A stretch of 8,825 bases of DNA from an uncultured Rickettsiales bacterium (GCA_937982385.1 CALJMC010000089.1:1-8825); one strand, 5' to 3'; shown: positions 1 through 7,523, counted from the stretch's first letter. The notes: generated by a model not told the origin, from the sequence alone. Program-made: numbers and translations.

Positions 1-1100
1 TTTTCACGAGATATGGAAAATTCAGAGTCAGCTGCTAGGCTTTCAACTGCCCTTTGGCGCAACATACTTTGTCCATCTTGTCCAGGATAGCCCCCCCCAT
101 TTGCAGCTTGCATGATATTTTGCATGTCAGGGTCTTGCGCCATTACTTCGGCTACACGCGCATATTGTTGATAGATTGGCGTATCGTGAAACGCTCCACC
201 AGCAGCATCAATAACACCAATTAATGAAACAATCTCTTCCTGAGACACTGTCTGGCGTGCTGCTAAAAAGGTTGGAGTTGTTAGTGCTGGGTTATCACCC
301 GTAGCAATAGCTAATCCTTGCGATGCAGTAGCAATCGCTGCAAGTTCTGGCAACTGTTTGCGTGCCTGAACAATACTAGCGACCTCATCAACGGCAATCG
401 CAACATTACCCGTCTGCAGGTTTACAGCCTGTATGTTTCCAGCAATCGCATTGCCTGATAGTTCTGAAAAATAAGCATCACTGTCGCGCATCGCAATGCC
501 AGACTCTGCAAGTGCTGCCTTATATAAATCTCCAGCTGCTTCGCGTGCATGTGGCTCAGGCATCCCCTGTTCCATAAGGTTATTCAAAACATCATTCGCC
601 ACTTGATATGCGCCATTTTCATGTGCACGCTGCCCAACTGATAGTCCGTCAGGGTAGGTCTCTGGCGACACAAACTTCTCAAACACTGCTTTGATAAAAA
701 ACTTGGCTGACTGAAGCACGCCCTGTGCTTCGCTAGCTTCTTGCGTCACCACATAGGCAAAACGCTCGGCACCATTATTCGCAAGACTCTCTGTCATATT
801 TTCACGAACGTCACCACTAACCCTTGGCAAAGCGTCTCTAATTGCTTCATTAAACTCGTTTTTTGCCGTCTCGTATATACCTGCCAGCGCAGGTTCTTGT
901 TTTAATCTAGCCAAATGGGTTTGTTCATTAGCGCTCAATTTTGGTGCGTCAAATGCAAACTGAGCCATACGAAAATGCGCAACCACATTATTCTCCCAGC
1001 CGCTTTGCAGCTTCGCGGTAGCATTGGCTACGTTTGCCTGAGCTTCGCTCCATGCTTGAGAAATCATGGTTTGTGTTTCTTCTGTGGTTGCTATCGCCAT
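1..1100 (-). CDS. Unrecognised Ala/Gln/Glu-rich helical protein, N-terminal part (cut by left edge)
   Basis: An open frame reads leftward from the ATG at 1100-1098 to the window edge: 366 complete codons, no stop, 3' end missing. The protein begins MAIATTEETQTM and is rich in Ala, Gln, Glu and Asn, with predicted long helices. It has only two Trp (residues 17 and 35) and no Cys. No signal peptide, membrane segment or catalytic motif is visible. Residues 335-337 (GlyGlyGly) are encoded by a run of eight G on the coding strand. A second in-frame ATG at residue 12 (1067) is possible, but the 1100 start has a GGACGGA-like purine stretch about 9 nt upstream and a promoter at the right distance. 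The gene is divergent from the 1278-residue gene, so the two may be co-regulated. I do not recognise the family. The codon pattern and uninterrupted length make it a real gene; the function is unknown. Confidence 0.85.
   Translation of the reverse strand, partial: MAIATTEETQTMISQAWSEAQANVANATAKLQSGWENNVVAHFRMAQFAFDAPKLSANEQTHLARLKQEPALAGIYETAKNEFNEAIRDALPRVSGDVRENMTESLANNGAERFAYVVTQEASEAQGVLQSAKFFIKAVFEKFVSPETYPDGLSVGQRAHENGAYQVANDVLNNLMEQGMPEPHAREAAGDLYKAALAESGIAMRDSDAYFSELSGNAIAGNIQAVNLQTGNVAIAVDEVASIVQARKQLPELAAIATASQGLAIATGDNPALTTPTFLAARQTVSQEEIVSLIGVIDAAGGAFHDTPIYQQYARVAEVMAQDPDMQNIMQAANGGGYPGQDGQSMLRQRAVESLAADSEFSISRE
91..98 (-). repeat. Homopolymer of eight G (coding strand) inside the left gene
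   Basis: Eight consecutive C on the plus strand are read as AAT-GGG-GGG-GGC-TAT (Asn-Gly-Gly-Gly-Tyr, residues 334-338) in the minus-strand gene. The tract is in frame here. Gain or loss of one G would shift the frame after residue 337. Tracts of this kind can vary by slippage; whether this one does is not known. Confidence 0.9.
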
Positions 1101-1140
1101 TTTATTAGTCCGTCCGTCTCGTTACATTTCTATATTATTA

Positions 1141-1149
1141 ACTATAGCA
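1141..1149 (-). promoter_or_regulatory. Extended -10 promoter for the left gene
   Basis: The minus strand reads TGCTATAGT, an extended -10 element (TG, one base, then a hexamer matching TATAAT at 5 of 6). No good -35 lies 16-18 nt upstream, which fits an extended -10 promoter. Transcription would begin near 1134 and leave a leader of about 34 nt before the ATG at 1100. A second TATAGT lies on the same strand at 1177-1182 but without the TG. Confidence 0.5.
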
Positions 1150-1173
1150 CATGAATGTTACGGTTTTATGACG

Positions 1174-1220
1174 GAACTATAGTAAATAAAGGTAATCTTG
1201 TCATCAAACTGTCATAGTTC
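1174..1220. repeat. Inverted repeat GAACTAT / ATAGTTC in the divergent control region
   Basis: GAACTAT at 1174-1180 is matched by its exact reverse complement ATAGTTC at 1214-1220, centred near 1197 between the two promoters. AACTATAG occurs at 1176-1183 and again at 1140-1147, 36 bp away, where it overlaps the left gene's -10. The arrangement could be an operator shared by both genes, but these short AT-rich matches may be chance. Confidence 0.35.
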
Positions 1221-1222
1221 GA

Positions 1223-1231
1223 TGTTATACT
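1223..1231 (+). promoter_or_regulatory. Extended -10 promoter for the 1278-residue gene
   Basis: The plus strand reads TGTTATACT, an extended -10 element whose hexamer TATACT matches TATAAT at 5 of 6. A TTGTCA at 1198-1203 resembles a -35 but stands 22 nt away, which is too far. Start of transcription is expected near 1238, giving a leader of about 35 nt before the ATG at 1273. Confidence 0.5.
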
Positions 1232-1272
1232 AAAAGCATGAAAAATTATAATTTACATATTGGGTGCGACTA

Positions 1273-4200
1273 ATGAAGGATTGGTTTAAGAACTTATTGG
1301 ACGGCGCCATTGACATAGTAGGTAAGGAAGCCTTTGTCAAAATTGGCGGAGCGCTTGCGGGTGGTTTACCTACAAAATTAATCGATGCCATTGAAGCCCT
1401 GCCGCCTCAGCAGCAAGCGGAAGCATATAACTTTATATTTGATAATAGCAAAGCGCTCACGCCTGAAATAGTAACAGTCGAACAAGGCAGCAACTCAGAA
1501 ACCATTGAACGCAAACGCACCCCACAAGAATATGCAGCTGTGCTTTTACCAGATTTAGCTTTGCCAAACTCTGTAATGTTATCCGTGCTAACAAAAGCAA
1601 TAGAAATTAATTCTGTTGATAAATTGATGGAAATTGGGTTCATCAGAACGCTTGTCGCAGACCCTAAAACACTTGCGGTAGATCCAAAAAATGAGGAATT
1701 ACTTAAAAATACACTTACTTCTATTAAAGCGCTCCAATCTGACAAGCTTGATAGCGCTATTACTTATCTAGCAAAAACAGCGCTCACCTTAGAGCTAAAC
1801 AACCCAGATAAAATCAAAGAAGATGGAATAAAGATAGCACTCACTGCTTATAGAGATGAGCCAGCTCTTAATTCTCTAATCGAGCCAATCATTATATCGC
1901 AGCTTGCAGATGTCGGCATTACGGCGAACAGAAATGTTCTTCCCGCAATCAGAAAAACAGATCCCGTAAAAGTTGCAGCTTTTGTTGCAGCCTTCACACA
2001 AAATGACGAAGCACCTAAAACAGAAGAAGAAAAATCTCTGCAAGAAGCAAGACAAGCCAAAGCCATGGAAAGCCTAAATAGCGTCTTAGGCAAAATAGAT
2101 GCCGGTAACACCGAGAAACTGTTAGATTGGGCGATAGCTAATCCAGATGATATTACAAATGGAAATATCACAGAAGCAATGTTCGAAGATTTGCGTAGTG
2201 CCTCTTCTCAACTTGCGCCAGTCTTTGAAGAATATATCACTAACGCAGATAAAGATGTCGTTCTAACGCTCTTAGAACCCTATACTACAGAAGAGGGCAT
2301 GCTCAAAACAGCGTTAGAAGCACTTAAAGAAGATGACATCACCGACCAACAATTCAAAACAACAGCTACATTCTTGGTCAATAGCCTTCCCTCCCTTATA
2401 GGTGAGAATAATAAGCTAACAGCTGATGGAACCGCCTTCTTGGTAGATAGATTTAAGGCAGGGGAACCTGCAATTTCTTCTATTATTGAGCCAATGATTG
2501 CAGCACAGTTAGCGCCCTTCATATCTGATGAGAGAACGCAAAACGAACTTATCACGGCTCTTAAAGATATTGAAATACCAGAACTCACAACATTACTGCA
2601 AAATGCAGTAGAGACCGACTTAGGCAAACCAGAAAACCTAGCCAAATTTATTGCAGAAAATCGCGGGCAGACGGAAGTTATTACCACTATTACTGACGCA
2701 TATGACCTTCCCCCTTTCATCGCAGATTCGTTTAAAACCATGGATGAGGGCAATGCAACAAAAGCTGTTGAATGGGCGCTCACCAACCAACCAGCACTCA
2801 CAGCAGAAGATGCTGACATAAATAAGATTATAAGAACAGAACTACTAAAAGCAGGTTCTGCGCTTCTTCCTGTTTTGCAACATGTGGTCGCAACCACAAG
2901 CAAATCAGAGCTCCTTAAAATTGGTGCAGTAGATACCATACTGACAGACCTCTCATCTAAAAATGAAATGACCGCAGGGCTTATATCGGCATTACGAGAC
3001 TTGCCTGATGAAGAGTTTAAAGATGCTTTCGGTGAAATAATCGCACGAAAAGATGAGTTTTTGGCGGCGGATGATAAAGCGCAAGAAAAAATGTTCAGGG
3101 ATGTAGTAAATGACAGAGCTAACCCACTCTCAAAGGTAGCTGCAATTGCTTTTCCAGCACTTATCGCAGCCGCTGCCGCAACAAAAGAAACAGTTGAAGA
3201 TAGTGTCGTGACTCCCGTTACAGGCGCCGCTTCTAATCTTGCAGATAGAGCTACAAACTTAACCACATCAATCTTGATATCCGAGCTAGCTGAGAGCATG
3301 CATAAGAATGAAGACTCAGTCATTGCAACAGCAGCTAAAGAAGGACTTCTTCTTGGAAAAATTACGGAACCACAGCTTGATGCAGCCCTCGTGCTCGTAA
3401 AAGGTAGTTCTGAGAGTGAAACACGTGACGCACTCACATGGCTCCTAGATCATACAGATGAATTTGCTGCCCTCACAAAAGAGGCTACTGCAGAGAATGG
3501 TGCATTTCTGCTCAATGCGTTGGCAGACGCAGCATCCCCTGCACGTACCATTTTTAACAATATGAAAACAGAAGAAGGCAGAGCAGCACTCGAAACATTA
3601 GTACCAGCGGAAATGCGCGGAAAATTAGATAGTTTCTTTGAGTTAGGAGACACAAATCTGGGACGAGCGATCATCGGCAGCGGATTGCTCCAAACATTAT
3701 TCCCTAACCTCGCTGATGGTAGTGATTTAGACCTTGCCTCTATGGCCAATATCCCAACGCTCTTTAAGATATTATCGACGGAAACTGGCAATGGCATGAA
3801 TGTCTCGCGCGCATTGATTGCTGATTTGCAGACAAACCTCAACGGCACAGGCACCGAAACAGTCAATATCGCAACATTTATAGATAAAATGATTCCTGAA
3901 AAGGCACAAAATGGAATTGCAGAACAAATCTTAGCTAAGGCGACAGAATTTAAAGTTAAAGGCGCTACGTTGAAAGACGCCAATGCATTGGTTGATCAAT
4001 CGCTGGTAGGGATAGGACTATGGACCGCAAAATGGGCACGCGGTGATTTCAAAGACAGCTTGCCAGAATATAACCCTGACGTGCCACTCAACCCGGAGCA
4101 ACTAAAAATCATTGAGCCCAAAGCCGCTGCCTTTGTGCGTCAACATCTAGAAGATAATAAAAATATGTTTGGTGTTTTAGGCTCTAAACAAATGCTCGGC

Positions 4201-5109
4201 ATACCAGATTTATTTGGCATGAACAGTAATCCGCTTGACCATACTGTCGGATATAAAGCAGGTGACAATCGCGGGCTGATGCTCTCTGGCGTGCTGTCCA
4301 CCATCATCACAACCGCTACAGGCGATGACGCATCAAAGCAAACATTCCTCAATGAATCAGTGGCGAAACATATAAATAACAGTACGACATTACCATCAGA
4401 CATGGATGCTGCAATTCAGAAAGCAGCGGACGAAGCTGGAATTAGTCTTACGGATGAAGATAAGGGCGACATCACAAAAATGCTCGATGAGGCACCCGCC
4501 AGCAGCAATATGTTAACCGATTTACTCAAGGGTGATAAGGGTTGGGCAGCATTTGCAGCCATGGGCGCCGCCGCAGGATATGGCTTGGCGCAATCGATGG
4601 GGCTTGGTTTTATTGGCACCCTCTTCATGATAGCGATTGGTTATGCACTCGGCGGAATAGTTGGTGCATCCCCTGATAATTCAAGCTTCGGTAAATTTGG
4701 TCTCGCTAAGAAACTTGGTGAAGGCATCGACAAAGCAATGGGCAATGACAAAGTTAAAGTGCCAACCCTTGAGCAGCGCATGAATCATCTAGAAGAGAAG
4801 CTCGCATTAGAAAATGCTACACCTGAGCAAAGAGCTGCATTCCTAAAAAGCTTAGAGACACAACTAAGCGCAGAAGCATTAAGCGAGCTTAACATGATAC
4901 GAGATGGTGAGAACTTTGTAGAGCGCGAACCTTCTCAAGCCAAAGGAACTATAGTGAACAATGGTAAAGCTGTTGCCGATGCAGCTACAAACGCAGCTGC
5001 AGCCTTAAAGAACCAAAACGTAAACTCTGTTCCAAGCGGAGTACCCGCTCCTCCTAGCTCTACACCGCCATCAGCTTACCCTGATGCAATTTTAAGAATT
5101 GTACAATAG
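1273..5109 (+). CDS. Large alpha-helical repeat protein with C-terminal hydrophobic hairpin and coiled coil, unknown function
   Basis: A single frame of 1278 codons ending in TAG. I take the ATG at 1273 as start because GGGTG sits about 7 nt upstream; the in-frame GTG at 1264 has no ribosome-binding site. No signal peptide is present: the N-terminus (MKDWFKNLLDGAIDIVG) is an amphipathic helix. Residues about 115-765 contain diverged helical repeats: LKNTLTSIKAL (144), LKTALEALK (344) and LISALRDL (570) begin copies of a superunit. Conserved Trp lies at 286, 501 and 723. A hydrophobic Ala-rich stretch lies at 621-637. Residues 1091-1132 form a Gly-rich hydrophobic pair, followed by a Lys-rich segment, a probable coiled coil (about 1165-1210) and a Pro/Ser tail. 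There is no Cys in the whole protein. No enzyme motif was found. A structural, surface or effector-like role is possible but unproven. The family was not recognised. Confidence 0.93.
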   Translation: MKDWFKNLLDGAIDIVGKEAFVKIGGALAGGLPTKLIDAIEALPPQQQAEAYNFIFDNSKALTPEIVTVEQGSNSETIERKRTPQEYAAVLLPDLALPNSVMLSVLTKAIEINSVDKLMEIGFIRTLVADPKTLAVDPKNEELLKNTLTSIKALQSDKLDSAITYLAKTALTLELNNPDKIKEDGIKIALTAYRDEPALNSLIEPIIISQLADVGITANRNVLPAIRKTDPVKVAAFVAAFTQNDEAPKTEEEKSLQEARQAKAMESLNSVLGKIDAGNTEKLLDWAIANPDDITNGNITEAMFEDLRSASSQLAPVFEEYITNADKDVVLTLLEPYTTEEGMLKTALEALKEDDITDQQFKTTATFLVNSLPSLIGENNKLTADGTAFLVDRFKAGEPAISSIIEPMIAAQLAPFISDERTQNELITALKDIEIPELTTLLQNAVETDLGKPENLAKFIAENRGQTEVITTITDAYDLPPFIADSFKTMDEGNATKAVEWALTNQPALTAEDADINKIIRTELLKAGSALLPVLQHVVATTSKSELLKIGAVDTILTDLSSKNEMTAGLISALRDLPDEEFKDAFGEIIARKDEFLAADDKAQEKMFRDVVNDRANPLSKVAAIAFPALIAAAAATKETVEDSVVTPVTGAASNLADRATNLTTSILISELAESMHKNEDSVIATAAKEGLLLGKITEPQLDAALVLVKGSSESETRDALTWLLDHTDEFAALTKEATAENGAFLLNALADAASPARTIFNNMKTEEGRAALETLVPAEMRGKLDSFFELGDTNLGRAIIGSGLLQTLFPNLADGSDLDLASMANIPTLFKILSTETGNGMNVSRALIADLQTNLNGTGTETVNIATFIDKMIPEKAQNGIAEQILAKATEFKVKGATLKDANALVDQSLVGIGLWTAKWARGDFKDSLPEYNPDVPLNPEQLKIIEPKAAAFVRQHLEDNKNMFGVLGSKQMLGIPDLFGMNSNPLDHTVGYKAGDNRGLMLSGVLSTIITTATGDDASKQTFLNESVAKHINNSTTLPSDMDAAIQKAADEAGISLTDEDKGDITKMLDEAPASSNMLTDLLKGDKGWAAFAAMGAAAGYGLAQSMGLGFIGTLFMIAIGYALGGIVGASPDNSSFGKFGLAKKLGEGIDKAMGNDKVKVPTLEQRMNHLEEKLALENATPEQRAAFLKSLETQLSAEALSELNMIRDGENFVEREPSQAKGTIVNNGKAVADAATNAAAALKNQNVNSVPSGVPAPPSSTPPSAYPDAILRIVQ
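1702..2301 (+). repeat. Protein superunit copy 1 (residues about 144-343)
   Basis: The first of two tandem diverged copies. In order it holds an LKNTLTSIKAL-type helix, then GIKIALTAYRDEPALNSLIE (185-204), then VLPAIRKTDPVKVAAFVAAF, then EKLLDWAIANPDDIT with Trp286, and a linker ending near 343. Each block has a counterpart in the same order in the next copy. Identity is low, so this is visible in protein only; boundaries are approximate. Confidence 0.6.
2302..2967 (+). repeat. Protein superunit copy 2 (residues about 344-565)
   Basis: Counterpart of the previous unit: LKTALEALKEDDITDQQFKT (344), GTAFLVDRFKAGEPAISSII (386-405), LITALKDIEIPELTTLLQNA (426-445), TKAVEWALTNQPALT with Trp501, then the linker SKSELLKIGAVDTIL. 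A third, less complete copy starts at about residue 568 (LISALRDLPDEEF), and a DALTWLLDHTDEF block with Trp723 follows. Confidence 0.6.
4543..4668 (+). other. Region coding the Gly-rich hydrophobic hairpin (residues 1091-1132)
   Basis: Two hydrophobic stretches, WAAFAAMGAAAGYGLAQS (1091-1108) and GLGFIGTLFMIAIGYALGG (1110-1128), are separated only by Met1109. Small residues spaced as GxxxG recall glycine-zipper membrane segments. This is the only strongly membrane-like part of the 1278-residue protein. It could anchor the solenoid in a membrane, or be a buried oligomerisation helix pair. Confidence 0.6.
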
Positions 5110-5112
5110 CAT

Positions 5113-5145
5113 AAAAAAACGGAGCCTTGTTTTCACAAGACCCCG
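5113..5145 (-). terminator. Intrinsic terminator of pnp (minus strand)
   Basis: Read on the minus strand, CGGGGTCTTGT pairs with ACAAGGCTCCG as an uninterrupted 11-bp stem including two G-U wobbles, closed by a GAAA tetraloop and followed directly by seven T. On the plus strand the two wobbles become A-C mismatches and no T run follows, so the structure is clearly built for minus-strand transcripts. It lies 114 nt after the pnp stop codon and only 3 nt from the stop of the convergent gene. Confidence 0.9.
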
Positions 5146-5163
5146 CCTTTGATTCTTATAGTT

Positions 5164-5246
5164 TCGTCATTCCCGCGTAGGCGGGAATCTCTCTTTACAT
5201 TGACACCAAGCTTGAAAAGAGACTCCTACCTGTGCAGGGATGACGA
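5164..5246. repeat. 83-bp inverted-repeat element (REP/MITE-like) between convergent genes
   Basis: Two 33-nt arms (5164-5196 and 5214-5246) are imperfect reverse complements around a 17-nt middle: 24 of 33 positions match and all nine differences are transitions. The left arm holds a perfect 8-bp hairpin, ATTCCCGC-GTAG-GCGGGAAT (5169-5188). Its ATTCCC-N8-GGGAAT form is the same pattern as the dRS3 repeat described in Neisseria and resembles intergenic repeats of many proteobacteria; common descent is not implied. The right arm is decayed. It sits in the pnp 3' untranslated region. No transposase is nearby. Confidence 0.8.
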
Positions 5247-5258
5247 TTAGTATCAAAA

Positions 5259-7421
5259 CTAGCCACGCTTACGACGTGGGCCACCTTCTCTTTTTGGTGA
5301 TGGAGCGAATTCGATGCCCTCAATTTCTTCACCAGTTTCTTGGTTTACTGCGCGCATAGACAAGCGAGCTTTTCCGCGTCCGTCAACTTCGATAAGTTTA
5401 ACTTTCACTTCTTGGCCTTCTTCCAATACGTCAGAAACGTTTTCAACACGGTCTCCGTTGATTTCAGATACATGAACCAAGCCATCTTGCTTGCCCATGT
5501 AATTGATGAATGCACCGAAATCTACGATGTTCACAACTTTACCGCTATAGACGGCGCCAACTTCAGGCACTGCTACAATCTCTTGAATCCATTCAACGGC
5601 AGCACGTCCTGCTTCGCCATCAACGGCTGCAACAGAAACGATACCTTCGTCATTGATATCAACTTTAGCGCCAGTGGTTTCGCAAATCTCACGAATCACT
5701 TTACCGCCTGAGCCGATTACGTCACGGATTTTCTCTTTATCAATTTGGAAGCTAGTAATGCGCGGAGCATTATCATTCACTTCCTCACGACCAGCACTGA
5801 TCGCTTCATTCATTGATTTCAAGATAGTCGCACGACCACCACTTGCTTGATCAAGAGCAATTTTCATGATCTCAGCTGTGATACCGTCAATTTTGATATC
5901 CATTTGAAGTGCAGTAATACCTTTTTCAGTACCGGCAACTTTAAAGTCCATGTCACCAAGATGATCTTCATCACCAAGAATGTCAGAGAGAACAACAAAG
6001 TCGTCACCTTCTTTGATAAGACCCATTGCAATGCCTGATACTGGGCGAACCAAAGGAACACCAGCATCCATCATCGCAAGTGAAGCGCCACATACTGTCG
6101 CCATAGAAGATGAACCGTTAGATTCAGTAATCTCTGACACCAAACGAATGGTGTATGGGAATTCTTCATTCTCAGGAATCATCGAGCTAACGGCGCGATA
6201 AGCAAGTTTACCATGACCAATTTCACGACGACCAGGTCCACGCATAAATCCAACTTCACCCACAGAATAGGGAGGGAAGTTATAATGCAACATGAAGCCT
6301 TCTTTAGATTCGCCTTCAGGAGCGTCAACAATCTGTTTGTCAGATGCAGTACCCAATGTTGTGATAACGAGCGCCTGAGTTTCACCACGCGTGAACAAAG
6401 CAGAACCGTGGGTTTTGCCCAACACGCCTACTTCAGCTTTCACCGCACGAACATCAGCCATACCGCGACCATCAATACGTTTCTTAGATTTGATGATGTC
6501 TTTACGAACAACATCTTTCTCTACGTTCTTCAACGCACCAGAAATTTTCACTTCTGGATATTCAGCGTCATCAGCGAGCAATGCTTCTTTCACTGTTGAA
6601 CGAATTTCAGCCAAACGCGTTTGACGTTCTTGCTTATCTTGAAGAGCATATGCTGCGCGAACATCTTTCTCTGCTGCTGCAGATACTTTCTTTTGAAGTT
6701 CTTCTGCTTTGTCATATGTCACCAAATCCCATGGCTCTTTCGCACATACTTCAGCGAAACCAATGATAAGCTCAATAACAGCCTGCATTTCTTTATGACC
6801 AAAATCAACCGCACCAAGCATAATTTCTTCAGAAAGTTCATTCGCTTCTGATTCTACCATCAATACAGATGACGCTGTACCAGCAACAACGAGATTCAAA
6901 TCACTCTCTACAAGTTGCTCAGGAGTTGGGTTCAAAACATATTCACCATTGATGTAACCAACACGCGCACCAGCAATAGGACCCATGAAAGGAACACCAG
7001 AGATTGTGAGTGCAGCAGATGCACCAATCAATGCTGGCATATCAGGATCGTTTACTTTGTCAGATGACAAAACAGTACAAATAACCTGAGTTTCGTTTTT
7101 GAAGTCACTCGGGAAGAGTGGACGAATTGGACGGTCAATCAAACGTGACGTCAATGTATCTTTTTCAGATGGACGTCCTTCGCGTTTGAAGAAACCACCG
7201 GGGATGCGACCTGCCGCATAGAATTTTTCTTGGTAGTTCACAGTCAGTGGGAAAAAGTCCAAATCTGGTTTTGGTTTTTTCGCTGAGGTTGCTGTACATA
7301 GCAACTCTGTTCCGCCGTAAGTAATCATCACCGCACCGCCCGCTTGACGCGCAACACGACCTGATTCAATAGTAAGTGTACGTCCACCCCATTCGATGGA
7401 CTTCTTTGTAACATTAAACAT
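5259..7421 (-). CDS. pnp: Polynucleotide phosphorylase (PNPase)
   Basis: Complete 720-residue protein, close to the usual length (711 in E. coli). PNPase degrades RNA 3' to 5' using phosphate, releasing nucleoside diphosphates, and can run in reverse to add tails; it acts as a cytoplasmic trimer and often joins the RNA degradosome. Domains: first RNase PH-like core about 1-145 with FFKREGRPSEKDTLTSRLID (77-96); helical linker about 240-310; second RNase PH core about 312-545 with the phosphate-binding SNGSSS (434-439) and catalytic GDEDHLGD (Asp484 and Asp490, equal to E. coli Asp486 and Asp492); KH domain about 553-614 with VIGSGGK (568-574); S1 domain about 621-690; basic C-terminus. All key residues are present. 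The start MFNV is typical, with AAAGG 10 nt upstream. It has its own promoter and terminator. It is not preceded by rpsO here. Confidence 0.99.
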   Translation of the reverse strand: MFNVTKKSIEWGGRTLTIESGRVARQAGGAVMITYGGTELLCTATSAKKPKPDLDFFPLTVNYQEKFYAAGRIPGGFFKREGRPSEKDTLTSRLIDRPIRPLFPSDFKNETQVICTVLSSDKVNDPDMPALIGASAALTISGVPFMGPIAGARVGYINGEYVLNPTPEQLVESDLNLVVAGTASSVLMVESEANELSEEIMLGAVDFGHKEMQAVIELIIGFAEVCAKEPWDLVTYDKAEELQKKVSAAAEKDVRAAYALQDKQERQTRLAEIRSTVKEALLADDAEYPEVKISGALKNVEKDVVRKDIIKSKKRIDGRGMADVRAVKAEVGVLGKTHGSALFTRGETQALVITTLGTASDKQIVDAPEGESKEGFMLHYNFPPYSVGEVGFMRGPGRREIGHGKLAYRAVSSMIPENEEFPYTIRLVSEITESNGSSSMATVCGASLAMMDAGVPLVRPVSGIAMGLIKEGDDFVVLSDILGDEDHLGDMDFKVAGTEKGITALQMDIKIDGITAEIMKIALDQASGGRATILKSMNEAISAGREEVNDNAPRITSFQIDKEKIRDVIGSGGKVIREICETTGAKVDINDEGIVSVAAVDGEAGRAAVEWIQEIVAVPEVGAVYSGKVVNIVDFGAFINYMGKQDGLVHVSEINGDRVENVSDVLEEGQEVKVKLIEVDGRGKARLSMRAVNQETGEEIEGIEFAPSPKREGGPRRKRG

Positions 7422-7431
7422 AGTTATATAA

Positions 7432-7436
7432 CCTTT
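7432..7436 (-). promoter_or_regulatory. Ribosome-binding site of pnp
   Basis: The minus strand reads AAAGG with 10 nt to the ATG at 7421. It is slightly far but is the only purine-rich match, and it supports the MFNV start. Confidence 0.6.
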
Positions 7437-7523
7437 AAAATTTAAACATCTAATTAAATATCTACCACCTGCATCTAGCCCGCTTTATATTTCCAACATC
7501 CACATCTTAAAGGTCGTCAGGGT

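Noticed and set aside
915..1154. 79-codon plus-strand open frame
   Set aside because: It overlaps the left minus-strand gene and its promoter and reads as low-quality, Cys-rich sequence with no matching signals.
1198..1203. TTGTCA as a -35 box for the plus-strand promoter
   Set aside because: The spacing to TATACT is 22 nt, too far for a normal promoter; the extended -10 explains it better.
1264..1272. GTG at 1264 as start of the large protein
   Set aside because: There is no ribosome-binding site before it, and the GGGTG around it fits better as the site for the ATG at 1273.
2280..3437. 385-codon open frame on the minus strand inside the large plus-strand gene
   Set aside because: It lies wholly antisense to the repeat protein, its Ser/Ala/Val-rich sequence looks like a reverse-complement shadow, and it shows no recognisable domain. 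The plus frame has consistent internal repeats and clear gene signals.
5340..6851. Several plus-strand frames of 60-130 codons antisense to pnp
   Set aside because: All are shadows of the strongly conserved pnp reading frame.
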